From: Eubacteriaceae bacterium CHKCI004
GTDB taxonomy: Bacteria; Bacillota; Clostridia; Lachnospirales; Lachnospiraceae
Assembly: GCA_900016875.1 (NCBI GenBank)
Contig: FCNR01000071.1
Span: 31,673 to 95,672 of the forward strand
Length of the DNA: 64,000 bases
Direction of reading: 5' to 3'
The notes below the pieces were generated by a model. It made no database searches, was not told the DNA's origin, and saw only the letters and a program-made list of their open reading frames with translations. The translations under genes were made by a program, and so were the position numbers. Numbering within the stretch: the stretch's first letter is position 1; each line of letters begins with the position of its first letter. Of this stretch, positions 50,448 to 58,570 are shown piece after piece.

Positions 50448-51296
50448 ATGACCATAAAAGAAGTGGAAGAGCGGACGGGCCTGGCCCGCTCCAATGTTCG
50501 GTTTTACGAAAAAGAAAAATTGATCCGGCCCTCAAGAAATGAGCGAAACGGATACAGAGATTATTCGCAGAGCGATGTGGAGAATCTGAAGAAGATCGCA
50601 TATCTGCGCACCTTGGGGATATCTATTGAAGACATACGAAATGTAATCCAGGGGAAGGAGTCCCTCCCTGAGATTCTGGAGCGGCAGAGCGAACGGCTGG
50701 ATGAGCAGATGGCGGATCTGGACAGGGCAAAGGTGCTCTGCGATAAAATGCTTCACGACCGGGAACTCAGCTACGAAACGTTGCAGGTGGAGCGATATGT
50801 GAATGAACTGGGGGATTATTGGGAGCAGAATCAGCCGGTATTCCGTCTGGATACCGTCAGTTTTGTCTGGCTTTGGTGCAGCTTCCAGACATGGATGGTG
50901 TTGACCGTTTTGTGCTTGCTTGTGGGCATCTTGTTTTACAGCAAACTGCCCCCGCAGATTCCGGTACAATGGAAGCTGGGCATCGCAAGTACGCTGGTAC
51001 GAAAAGAGTTTATCTTTGCTTACCCGCTTATCTGTATTGCAATCCGTTATTTTCTCAGACCGTACATTTATGTAAAAGTGCAGATGAACACAATTTACGG
51101 AAAAATAATATCAGAGTATCTGAGTAATTCTCTGTGTTTCGTTGCCCTTTCGGCGGAAGTTTTCGGCGTGTTGTTCGTGTTTGGGCTGGCAGAAAATATC
51201 GTGATAGTTTTTCTGGCAGATGCAGTAGTGCTCCTTGGTCTGCTGGCGACAGGGCTTGTGAAAATGGATCTGAGGGGATTTGGGAGAAAGGAGTAA
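50448..51296 (+). CDS. MerR family regulator with C-terminal membrane domain
   Basis: 282 residues. N-terminal MerR winged helix: TIKEVEERTGLARSNVRFYEKEKLI then GYRDYSQSDVENLKKIAYLRTLG. A coiled-coil dimerisation helix spans about residues 70-115. The remainder has four or five hydrophobic helices (VLTVLCLLVGILFY, FVALSAEVFGVLFVFGLA, IVIVFLADAVVLLGLLA) and a LPPQIPVQW motif like the DUF1648/SdpI membrane proteins. It is therefore probably a membrane-tethered transcription factor sensing envelope stress or a membrane-active compound. AGGAGG precedes the ATG. Confidence 0.85.
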   Translation: MTIKEVEERTGLARSNVRFYEKEKLIRPSRNERNGYRDYSQSDVENLKKIAYLRTLGISIEDIRNVIQGKESLPEILERQSERLDEQMADLDRAKVLCDKMLHDRELSYETLQVERYVNELGDYWEQNQPVFRLDTVSFVWLWCSFQTWMVLTVLCLLVGILFYSKLPPQIPVQWKLGIASTLVRKEFIFAYPLICIAIRYFLRPYIYVKVQMNTIYGKIISEYLSNSLCFVALSAEVFGVLFVFGLAENIVIVFLADAVVLLGLLATGLVKMDLRGFGRKE

Positions 51297-51340
51297 TACT
51301 TTTCAAAACAGAAATCTTTAAAGGAAAAATGGAGATATAG

Positions 51341-51679
51341 ATGATGAAGATACATGTGGTAAGAGCAGAAGAACTCTGGCAGCAGGCCGGCGCCTACTAT
51401 GTGCGCATCCAGGCCATGGCCAGGCAGTACCATATCACGCTCCGGGAAGAGTTCGATGAACACGACACTCCAAAAGCCAAATACATTGTGCTGTTGGACG
51501 ATGAATTTCCGGTGGCTACCTGCCGTCTGTATGAACTTTCCGGGGAGACGTTTCCTTCCGTGATGCTTGGCCGGGATGTGGCCGTGGGTTTCTATGAAAA
51601 GCTTGGTTATGAAATCTGCGACGGACAGATTATCCACGGCGACACCTTTGACTGTGTCCGGATGGAGAAAATGTTGTGA
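51341..51679 (+). CDS. GNAT-family protein lacking the acetyl-CoA motif
   Basis: 112 residues. The N-terminal part (AGAYYVRIQAMARQYHITL, FDEHDTPKAKYIVLLDDEFPVAT) and C-terminal part (VAVGFYEKLGYEICDG, HGDTFDCVRMEKML) match a GNAT group normally about 150 residues long. The segment between, which should hold the R/Q-x-x-G-x-G loop for acetyl-CoA, is missing: CRLYELSGETFPSVMLGRD runs straight into the last third. The deletion is in frame. The protein is probably inactive as an acetyltransferase, so this may be a pseudogene. Confidence 0.7.
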   Translation: MMKIHVVRAEELWQQAGAYYVRIQAMARQYHITLREEFDEHDTPKAKYIVLLDDEFPVATCRLYELSGETFPSVMLGRDVAVGFYEKLGYEICDGQIIHGDTFDCVRMEKML

Positions 51680-51723
51680 TTATTGTAGATGGAGAATCTG
51701 GAAAAAGAAAGAAGGAATCATTC

Positions 51724-52485
51724 ATGTGGAATGCGGATATTTATGATAGTTTTGGAAAAGAGCGGATGCAGCCGTCTATCGATCTGGCAGCCCGCTTAAA
51801 AGATAAAAAGTTCAAAAGAATATTGGACGTGGGCTGTGGGAGCGGCATGAGCACGGCGGCGATTCTCTCCACATGGAAAGACGCCGAAGTCATCGGCGTG
51901 GATTTATCGGAAGAAATGCTTCAAAATGCCAGGGAAACCATGCCGCAGGTGCAGTTTATAAGAAGAAACTGCAGCAAGCCGTTGCTGGACATGGGTACAT
52001 TTGACCTGATTTTTTCCAACGCATTTCTGCAATGGATACCCAATCAGGAGGAAATTATCAATCAGGCATTTTCCATGTTAAAGGAAGGCGGAGTGCTTGC
52101 TGTGCAGATTCCGCTCTTTGACGAGATGCCGGCCAGCAGATGTATCACCGACGCAGAGAAAAACTGGACACAGCAGCTGAAGGGAATTGAAGAAGAGCAG
52201 TTCGTGGTGCACCCGCCTCTGCAATATTACGAGATGTTCGCAGAACATTTCCCAGAAATCAACATGTGGACCACCGATTACTGCTACATCATGGACAGCC
52301 ATGAGGAGGTTCTTAACTTTTTAAAAGGCGCCGCCCTGCGCCCGCACATAGGAAGACTCAGCGAGACCGAGCTGCAGATGTTCATGAACGAAGTCCTTAC
52401 GAACCTGAAAAATGCATATCCGGCCCGGAAAAATGGAACGGTGCTGTTTCCGTTCCGGAGACTGTTTTTAACGGGAAAGAAGTAA
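51724..52485 (+). CDS. Class I SAM methyltransferase, trans-aconitate methyltransferase-like
   Basis: 253 residues. The start MWNADIYDSFGKERMQPS resembles E. coli Tam, with SAM motif ILDVGCGSGMSTAAIL, VIGVDLSEEM, FDLIFSNAFLQWIPN and VLAVQIPLFDEMPAS. The Tam-like C-terminus (LRPHIGRLSETELQMFM, PFRRLFLTGKK) is also present. Tam methylates trans-aconitate to detoxify it; that substrate is inferred. The start at 51724 has AAGGA upstream; the ORF is open to 51676 but that overlaps the truncated GNAT. Confidence 0.83.
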   Translation: MWNADIYDSFGKERMQPSIDLAARLKDKKFKRILDVGCGSGMSTAAILSTWKDAEVIGVDLSEEMLQNARETMPQVQFIRRNCSKPLLDMGTFDLIFSNAFLQWIPNQEEIINQAFSMLKEGGVLAVQIPLFDEMPASRCITDAEKNWTQQLKGIEEEQFVVHPPLQYYEMFAEHFPEINMWTTDYCYIMDSHEEVLNFLKGAALRPHIGRLSETELQMFMNEVLTNLKNAYPARKNGTVLFPFRRLFLTGKK

Positions 52486-52529
52486 GAGGGGCGTAAAATG
52501 CAAAGAAAACGTTATGACGGAGGTGCGAT

Positions 52530-52955
52530 ATGCGGCTGATTCCTGTTGATAAAGAAAACAGAAGCGCTTACAAAGTATTTGAGCAAGCCAAAGATTTACC
52601 GACCTATTTATCCAGAATATATCCGAATTTAGAAGCTTCCTATCTGAAGTGGATGTATATTGAAGAAGATGGAAATTATATTGGGAGCGTCTGGCTGGAA
52701 GGGCAGGATACCCGTAGGGCAAAGCTTGGAATTTTCATTGCGGACCCCGCATATCGGGATAAAGGCATTGGAAAATATGCAATACAAAAAATGATTTCTT
52801 TGGCAAAAAGCGACGGCATAGATATAATCACCCTGAATGTCAGGGTGGGGAATCTGCGTGCCAGAAAAGTCTATGATTCCTGTGGCTTTAAGGAGAAGAA
52901 AAGATTTAAAAAAGAAAATGGCATAGACGTGTTCTCCATGGAGTTGGAATTATAA
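52530..52955 (+). CDS. GNAT family N-acetyltransferase
   Basis: 141 residues. The acetyl-CoA motif is IADPAYRDKGIGKYAIQKMI, followed by LNVRVGNLRARKVYDSCGF. The layout resembles ribosomal-protein or aminoglycoside N-acetyltransferases, but the substrate cannot be named. Ribosome binding site GGAGG. It is intact, unlike the GNAT gene at 51341. Confidence 0.86.
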   Translation: MRLIPVDKENRSAYKVFEQAKDLPTYLSRIYPNLEASYLKWMYIEEDGNYIGSVWLEGQDTRRAKLGIFIADPAYRDKGIGKYAIQKMISLAKSDGIDIITLNVRVGNLRARKVYDSCGFKEKKRFKKENGIDVFSMELEL

Positions 52956-52989
52956 TATATATCAGTGAAAAATGTTGGGAGGGAAGAAG

Positions 52990-53448
52990 ATGTTAAAAAT
53001 ATGGTACTATGGCGGAGTGGAATATATGAAAGATGCGCCGGCATATTTTAATAATGTATATGAAGACGAATGGCTGGAAGACAATTTTGTCAAAGAAATG
53101 ATTTTAGATGTTGACAATTCTAAAGTGATCAGTCCGCATATTATTGAAAGTCCGGTTCTCGGAGCGATTACGCCAAGAGAACTGTCCGGCGGCGTCAAAG
53201 TCTTGATTCTTATGTTGAAAGATGACTCTTTTGTCTATAATATGTCAAATTGCGGCAACAATTGTGCAAAATGGATTTTGAAAATTGCCGAAAAAAAAGA
53301 TTTGATCGTGTATCTCCAGCATATGCTCAGATTTACCGGAGAGTTTGAAATTATGATTATGAATACGGGAAAAATTGTTCATAATGGAAAAGAGTATGTA
53401 AACGAGCTGCTTAAGGCGGAGGAAATGGTCAATGAAGGGAAAATATGA
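52990..53448 (+). CDS. DUF4869 domain protein
   Basis: 152 residues. The N-terminus MLKIWYYGGVEYMKDAPAYF, EDEWLEDNFVKEMILDVDNS, and the block ITPRELSGGVKVLILM followed by CGNNCAKWILKIAEK match DUF4869, a family of unknown function in Firmicutes. The start at 52990 follows GGGAGGGAAG. It overlaps the next gene by 17 nt. In genomes I recall, DUF4869 genes are followed by a gene for an ATP-binding protein, which is also so here though that gene is damaged. A toxin-antitoxin-like or defence role is only speculation. Confidence 0.8.
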   Translation: MLKIWYYGGVEYMKDAPAYFNNVYEDEWLEDNFVKEMILDVDNSKVISPHIIESPVLGAITPRELSGGVKVLILMLKDDSFVYNMSNCGNNCAKWILKIAEKKDLIVYLQHMLRFTGEFEIMIMNTGKIVHNGKEYVNELLKAEEMVNEGKI

Positions 53449-54264
53449 ATTTGAGGTGCGGAGTAAAAAAGTAGTATTCCGATTTGAAATAAAAAGAAAT
53501 ATTACCGTTATTAAAGGGGATAGTGCATCAGGAAAAACCACTTCATTGAAGAAAATAATAATTTTATCTTTTCACGGGAATTTGCCGAATATGTATTATC
53601 TTCCGGAAATTATTTCGTGTTTATAAGCAGATCGCCGCTGAAAATGCTTCCTTACAGTATTCACGAAATATATGAGATTAAAACAAGAAAAAAACAGGCG
53701 GATGTACGGCAGGTATTCTGTGATTTTCAAGAGTTGTACAGCAATTTCCCGGACGTGAAAAATAACAGAATGTCTGTGGTTGTGACAGAAGACAGTAATT
53801 CAGGGTATGAGTTTTATTCTGCTTTGTTTGAAAAAAATGAGGTAATCAGCGCAGAGGGGAATTCCAATATTGTAAATGTGTTGAAAGAGCAAACAGCAAA
53901 AAATATGTTTGTGATAGCAGATGGTGCGGTATTTGGTTCGATGGTTGAAGATTGCTTTGAATTTGTCGTACATAATCTGGATAAAAGAATCTCCATGTGG
54001 ATGCCGGAGTCGTTTGAATACATTTTACTCAAAGCCGGGATTATACAAAATAATAAAATAGATGCGATTCTGGATAACCCAAGTGAGTACATTGAATGTA
54101 AGAGATACCCAAGCTGGGAACGTTTTTTTACGGAGATATTGATTTGTTTTTCGGATGAGAAATATAAATATTCTAAAAAACATTTGAATCCTTATTATGT
54201 GCTTCCGTATAATCTGGAAAAGGTAAAAAAATATTTATGGGAGGGGTTACAGATTATTTTATAA
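53432..54264 (+). pseudogene. DUF4869-partner ATP-binding protein, internally deleted
   Basis: ATG 53432 begins MKGKYEFEVRSKKVVF and reaches a P-loop, ITVIKGDSASGKTTSL. Shortly after, the coding frame switches: the other frame carries IEENNNFIFSREFAEYV, a Walker B-like segment, and continues as SRSPLKMLPYSIHEIY through VTEDSNSGYEFYSALF and ISMWMPESFEYILLKAG to the stop at 54264. Around 45-65 residues between Walker A and Walker B seem to have been lost with a frameshift near 53545-53555. The intact family is a ~270-residue P-loop protein of unknown function. Confidence 0.75.
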
Positions 54265-54325
54265 TCAGAGAAATGAGAGAAGCAATTCTTTTATGATGTG
54301 AGAATCAGAAAATAGCATTTACCTC

Positions 54326-54354
54326 TTGCTTTTTCCCTCTCCTTCGACTATAAT
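54326..54354 (+). promoter_or_regulatory. Promoter of the amino-acid ABC transporter
   Basis: TTGCTT (54326-54331), 17-bp spacer, TATAAT (54349-54354). Confidence 0.65.
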
Positions 54355-54421
54355 ACTTTACTAGAGTAGATTGATAAATCTTTACATCAAGAAAGAAATA
54401 AGAGTAAAAGGAGAAAACGTT

Positions 54422-55375
54422 ATGAAGAAATTTATTGCCATGGCTTTATTTTCCGCCATGTGTGTAACTTCCCTGGCAGGATGTGGTAGTTCCAATGGAA
54501 GCGGCGGCAGTTCCGCAGAGGGCGGTACACAGGCTGCAGCAGAGTCTGACTGGGAAGATGTCAGCGCAAAGGGTGAGATGACCATTGGTATGACATTATT
54601 TGCGCCGATGAACTATTACGATGAGAATAATAATTTTGTTGGTTTTGATACTGAGCTGGCGCAGGCAGTGGGCGAGAAGCTGGGTATCGATATCAACTTT
54701 GTGGAGATTAACTGGGATTCCAAGGAGATCGAATTGAATTCCAAGAATATCGACTGTATCTGGAACGGTATGTGCAGCACAGCAGAGAGACAGGAAACCA
54801 TGACGCTTTCTGCGCCATATCTGTACAATACACAGGCTATGGTTATGAAGGCAGACCGTGAAGATGAGATTATGAGCAGTGTGGACGGACTCACCGTTAC
54901 GGCTGAGAAAGGTTCCACCGGCGAGGGCAAACTGCAGGGAACTATCGCAGATGATGACACGGTAGAAGTTTCCGCGATGGAATACTTTGCGAATTCCAAC
55001 TACGTGGCTTCAGACTCCATGGCGAAGGCTCTGATGGAAGTTAAGGCTGGAACCGCTGATGTGGCGTTGGTTGATAGTGTGGCAGCTTACGGTATGGTTG
55101 GCCCTGACACCGATTATTCCGATATGGTCATCAACGTGGATAATAACTTTGGTCTGCAGGAATATGTCATCGGTTTCCGTAAAGGAAGCGATCTGGAGCA
55201 GCATGTCAGCGATGCCATTGACGAACTGTACGCAGACGGCACTGTAGCTCAGCTGGCTGAGAAATATAATCTTTCCGATCTTTTGATTGAGAATGATGCG
55301 CAGGCAGCAACAGAGGCTCCTGAAGCAGCGACAGGTGATACAGCAGCAGAAGCTGCAACCGCAGCGGCAGAATAA
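54422..55375 (+). CDS. Amino-acid ABC transporter substrate-binding lipoprotein
   Basis: 317 residues. Signal peptide ends in lipobox SLAGCG with C21 lipidated. The SBP_bac_3 fold shows MTIGMTLFAPMNYYDENNNF, VGFDTELAQAVGEKLGI, IDCIWNGMCSTAERQ and VALVDSVAAYGMV, typical of polar amino-acid (glutamine/cystine/arginine) binding proteins. The tail is Ala/Glu/Thr rich (TEAPEAATGDTAAEAATAA), probably a flexible surface extension. The start at 54422 has AAAGGAG upstream. First gene of the importer operon. Confidence 0.92.
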   Translation: MKKFIAMALFSAMCVTSLAGCGSSNGSGGSSAEGGTQAAAESDWEDVSAKGEMTIGMTLFAPMNYYDENNNFVGFDTELAQAVGEKLGIDINFVEINWDSKEIELNSKNIDCIWNGMCSTAERQETMTLSAPYLYNTQAMVMKADREDEIMSSVDGLTVTAEKGSTGEGKLQGTIADDDTVEVSAMEYFANSNYVASDSMAKALMEVKAGTADVALVDSVAAYGMVGPDTDYSDMVINVDNNFGLQEYVIGFRKGSDLEQHVSDAIDELYADGTVAQLAEKYNLSDLLIENDAQAATEAPEAATGDTAAEAATAAAE

Positions 55376-55415
55376 GATGAATCAATCACTATAAATAATC
55401 GAACAGTAAACGTAT

Positions 55416-55469
55416 GAATCCGGATTTCCGGCATTCCGCATGGCGGCGGAAGAGAGGAAAGCCGGATTC
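55416..55469 (+). promoter_or_regulatory. Intercistronic three-tier hairpin
   Basis: GAATCCGG/CCGGATTC (55416-55423, 55462-55469), TTTCC/GGAAA (55425-55429, 55456-55460) and an inner TTCCGC/GCGGAA form one strong stem between the binding-protein and permease genes. There is no long T-run, so it more likely protects the upstream mRNA or attenuates read-through. Confidence 0.6.
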
Positions 55470-55573
55470 TTATTGTGAAAATACTGGAATCACGCCGCCT
55501 TTGATGAAGGCAGATTCCGCCTGACGGGCAGGAAACCCGAAGTATATCATACATAAAAAAGGAGAGATACGCT

Positions 55574-56218
55574 ATGTTGGGAGCTAATCCGATCGAGTCG
55601 CTGACCAGCGGATTTTTGTTAAACCTGGAACTGTTTGCGGTGACGCTGCTTCTGGCGCTTCCGCTGGGTTTGATCATTACATTTTGTTCCATGTCCAGAT
55701 TTAAACCGCTGAAATGGATCACAAAAGTATTTATTTGGGTAATAAGGGGAACACCGCTGATGCTGCAGCTTTTTGTGGTGCTGTATGCGCCGGGACTTTT
55801 GTTCGGGATTCCGATGTCTTCCCGGTTCACGGCGGCGGTCATTGCCTTTGTGATCAATTATGCCGCTTATTTTTCAGAGATTTACCGCGGTGGAATTGAG
55901 AGTATTTCCGTGGGACAGTACGAGGCCGGCAAGGTGCTCGGCATGACCCGGTCGCAGATTTTCTTCAAGGTCGTTCTGCTTCAGGTGGTAAAACGGATCG
56001 TGCCGCCGATGAGCAATGAAATTATTACTCTTACTAAAGATACGGCGCTGGCTCGTGTCATTGGAATCGGTGAGATTATCATGAGCGCGGAACGTTTTAC
56101 AAAGATGGGACTTATTTGGCCATTATTCTCGACAGCTCTGTATTTCCTTGTATTTGTCGGCGTTCTCTCTCTGCTGTTTGGCTGGGTTGAGAAAAAGATG
56201 GATTATTTCAGAGTGTAA
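55574..56218 (+). CDS. Amino-acid ABC transporter permease (HisM type)
   Basis: 214 residues, five hydrophobic helices. The cytoplasmic EAA loop YEAGKVLGMTRSQIFFKVVL contacts the ATPase, and GTPLMLQLFVVLY is the usual first conserved block of the HisM/GlnP family. It likely works as a homodimer since only one permease gene is present. AAAGGAG precedes the ATG. Confidence 0.93.
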   Translation: MLGANPIESLTSGFLLNLELFAVTLLLALPLGLIITFCSMSRFKPLKWITKVFIWVIRGTPLMLQLFVVLYAPGLLFGIPMSSRFTAAVIAFVINYAAYFSEIYRGGIESISVGQYEAGKVLGMTRSQIFFKVVLLQVVKRIVPPMSNEIITLTKDTALARVIGIGEIIMSAERFTKMGLIWPLFSTALYFLVFVGVLSLLFGWVEKKMDYFRV

Positions 56219-56230
56219 GGAGGTATGGAC

Positions 56231-57016
56231 ATGGCGATTTTGGAAGTAAATAATCTGAAAAAGAATTTTGGTAATCTGGAAGTGCTGAAGGGAATTGATT
56301 TCTCTTTGGAAAAGGGGGAGTCTCTCGCCATGATTGGCGCGTCAGGAAGTGGTAAGACTACGCTGCTGCGCTGTCTGAACTTTCTGGAGAGACCGACCAG
56401 CGGACAGATTCGTGTTAACGAAAAAGTGGTATTTGACGGGGCGGACGCCAGAACTTTGAGCGAGGCGGAGATTCGGAAGAACCGTCTGCATTTCGGCCTG
56501 GTGTTCCAGTCCTTTAATCTGTTCCCGCAGTATACAGTATTGAAGAACTGTACGCTGGCCAAGGAACTGATGGCCAAAGAGCGTCCGGATTTTAAAACCA
56601 ATAAAAAGCAGATTCTTGATGAGATTAAGACAGAAGGGGAGGCAGTGCTTGCCAGTGTCGGATTGCAGGAGAAAATGGATTATTATCCACATCAGCTCTC
56701 CGGCGGACAGCAGCAGCGTGTAGCCATCGCCAGAGCCCTGATGTTACAGCCGGACATCCTCTGCTTTGACGAGCCGACTTCCGCTCTGGACCCGGAGCTT
56801 ACCGGAGAGGTATTAAAAGTAATCCGCGGACTGGCGGACAAAAAGACAACTATGGTCATTGTCACCCACGAAATGCAGTTTGCCCGTGATGTCTCCGATA
56901 AGGTGCTGTTTCTTGACAAAGGAATGGTGGCTGAGTACGGAAGTCCGGAACAGGTATTTGAACATCCGAAGGAAGAACGGACCAGGCAGTTCCTGGAGAG
57001 ATATTTTGAGCAGTAA
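56231..57016 (+). CDS. Amino-acid ABC transporter ATP-binding protein (GlnQ type)
   Basis: 261 residues. Walker A IGASGSGKTTLLR, Q-loop FQSFNLFPQYTVLKN, signature LSGGQQQRVAIARAL, Walker B ILCFDEPTSALDPE, His in IVTHEMQFA. A ~15-residue insert (KERPDFKTNKKQILDE) follows the Q-loop. ATG 56231 is 7 nt after AGGAGG; ATG 56225 is too close. Completes the importer with the two upstream genes. Confidence 0.94.
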   Translation: MAILEVNNLKKNFGNLEVLKGIDFSLEKGESLAMIGASGSGKTTLLRCLNFLERPTSGQIRVNEKVVFDGADARTLSEAEIRKNRLHFGLVFQSFNLFPQYTVLKNCTLAKELMAKERPDFKTNKKQILDEIKTEGEAVLASVGLQEKMDYYPHQLSGGQQQRVAIARALMLQPDILCFDEPTSALDPELTGEVLKVIRGLADKKTTMVIVTHEMQFARDVSDKVLFLDKGMVAEYGSPEQVFEHPKEERTRQFLERYFEQ

Positions 57017-57044
57017 CATATAATTTCAATAAAAGCTTCATTAA

Positions 57045-57149
57045 AAAAGAGCAGCCGGTTATTTTCCGATGATACCTCCTGTCAGGCAGACAAGTGACAA
57101 AACTTATGTCTGTCAGAAAGGAGTATAGCGAAAAAACGGCTGCTCTTTT
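57045..57149. terminator. Bidirectional terminator with elaborate internal structure
   Basis: A perfect 13-bp outer stem (57045-57057 with 57137-57149) ends in A-run/T-run sequence on both sides, suiting both convergent transcripts. Inside are further paired blocks: ATACCTCCT with AGGAGTAT, and CAGACAAG with CTTATGTCTG, giving one hairpin of about 105 nt. Confidence 0.75.
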
Positions 57150-57182
57150 GGTTTGTCATAGCATCAGCTCAGGGAGCAATTT

Positions 57183-58370
57183 CTATTTCAGATACTCCGC
57201 TGCCAGTTCTTTAAAGACCGGCAGCGCTTTTTTTATGCGCTCCGTCGGTACACAGTAGGCGATCCGGAAATGTCCGGGACAGCCGAAAATGTCGCCCGGT
57301 ACCAGCATCAGATTTTTCTCCTTTGCTTTTTCGCAGAAGGCGTAGGAATCCGGTTCCAGGGAACGAGGGAACATATAGAAGGTGCCGCCCGGTTCCACGC
57401 AGGAGTAGCCGTAGGAGAGAAGAGCGTCGTAAAGAATCTTTTTGTTCTCCTCGTAGACGGACAGGTCGGAAGTGTCCCCGCACACTTCGGTGACAGTTCT
57501 CTGCATGAGAGAGGCGGGGCCGTTCTGGCCGATGGTCCTTGAAATCTGAGGACAGATAGCTATGATATTTTCCGCTCCTTCACATTCAGGATTCACTGCC
57601 AGATAGCCGATGCGCTCGCCCGGCAGGGAGAGAGACTTGCTGAATGAATAACAGGTCAGCGTATTCTTGTAAAAATTAGCGATGTATGGGCTGTCTGTTC
57701 CCGTGAAGACAATGTCCCTGTATGGCTCGTCGGAAATCAGGTAAATCGGGCGGCCGAATTCTGCGGATTTGGCAGTGAGGATATCGGCCAGCCGCCGGAT
57801 GGTTCCGGTAGAGTACACAATGCCGGAAGGATTGTTCGGGGAATTGATCAGCACGGAGGTCACGGCCGGGGTGAGCATTTGCTCAAAAGCATCAAAGTTG
57901 ATCTGAAAGCTGTCGACGTCCGCCGGCACGATGGATAATTTCAGGGAAGCTCCGGCAGTGTACGGTTTATATTCAGAAAAACACGGGGCAAAGGTCAGCA
58001 CCTCATCGCCTGGATTGTTGACGGCCCGGAAGGCGTGGGCCAGAGCGCCGGCGGCGCCGATGGCCATGAATATGTTTTCTGGTTGATAATGACACCCGTA
58101 TTTCTGATTTAAGCTCTTTGCGATGGCGGCTCTTGCCTCCGGAATACCCATGCCCGGGCTGTAGCCGTGAAGTGACAGTGCGTCAAGATCCCGGATGTTT
58201 TTGATGATGGTATCATTGACGCTTTGCGGTGCCGGAACAGAAGGATTGCCCAGGCTGAAATCATAAATGTTTTCCGCACCCACAATCTTTGCTTTTTCCT
58301 GTGAATACTGAAATATCTCAAAAATGATGTCTTTTTCAGACAGCATTGATGTGTAATATTTGTTGATCAT
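57183..58370 (-). CDS. PLP-dependent aminotransferase (aspartate-aminotransferase-like)
   Basis: 395 residues, fold type I. The PLP Lys is in YSFSKSLSLPGERIGYLA, with NSPNNPSGIVYS and ISDEPYRDIVF in the cofactor pocket, FSLGNPSVPAP and HGYSPGMGIPEAR at the N-terminus and FRIAYCV with the carboxylate Arg. Substrate unassigned; the group commonly transaminates aspartate or aromatic amino acids. AAAGGAG precedes the ATG on the minus strand. It converges with the ABC transporter. Confidence 0.88.
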   Translation of the reverse strand: MINKYYTSMLSEKDIIFEIFQYSQEKAKIVGAENIYDFSLGNPSVPAPQSVNDTIIKNIRDLDALSLHGYSPGMGIPEARAAIAKSLNQKYGCHYQPENIFMAIGAAGALAHAFRAVNNPGDEVLTFAPCFSEYKPYTAGASLKLSIVPADVDSFQINFDAFEQMLTPAVTSVLINSPNNPSGIVYSTGTIRRLADILTAKSAEFGRPIYLISDEPYRDIVFTGTDSPYIANFYKNTLTCYSFSKSLSLPGERIGYLAVNPECEGAENIIAICPQISRTIGQNGPASLMQRTVTEVCGDTSDLSVYEENKKILYDALLSYGYSCVEPGGTFYMFPRSLEPDSYAFCEKAKEKNLMLVPGDIFGCPGHFRIAYCVPTERIKKALPVFKELAAEYLK

Positions 58371-58485
58371 TATTTTGTCTCCTTTGCTATGCAGAATCGT
58401 CTGCGGATCAAACCGCAGATAATAATTATTTTATCATGGAATATTTATGGTGAAAAGGCGGCGGCTCTAAATTTTCTCCGCTGCA

Positions 58486-58514
58486 TTGACGAATAAAAAG
58501 ACTTTGTTTATAAT
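58486..58514 (+). promoter_or_regulatory. Promoter of the glycerol-dehydrogenase-like gene
   Basis: TTGACG (58486-58491), 17-bp spacer, TATAAT (58509-58514). Confidence 0.7.
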
Positions 58515-58570
58515 ACGAAGAGGAATCTCAGAGTAAAAACAATACGAAGAATAGATAGAGGGAGAATATT

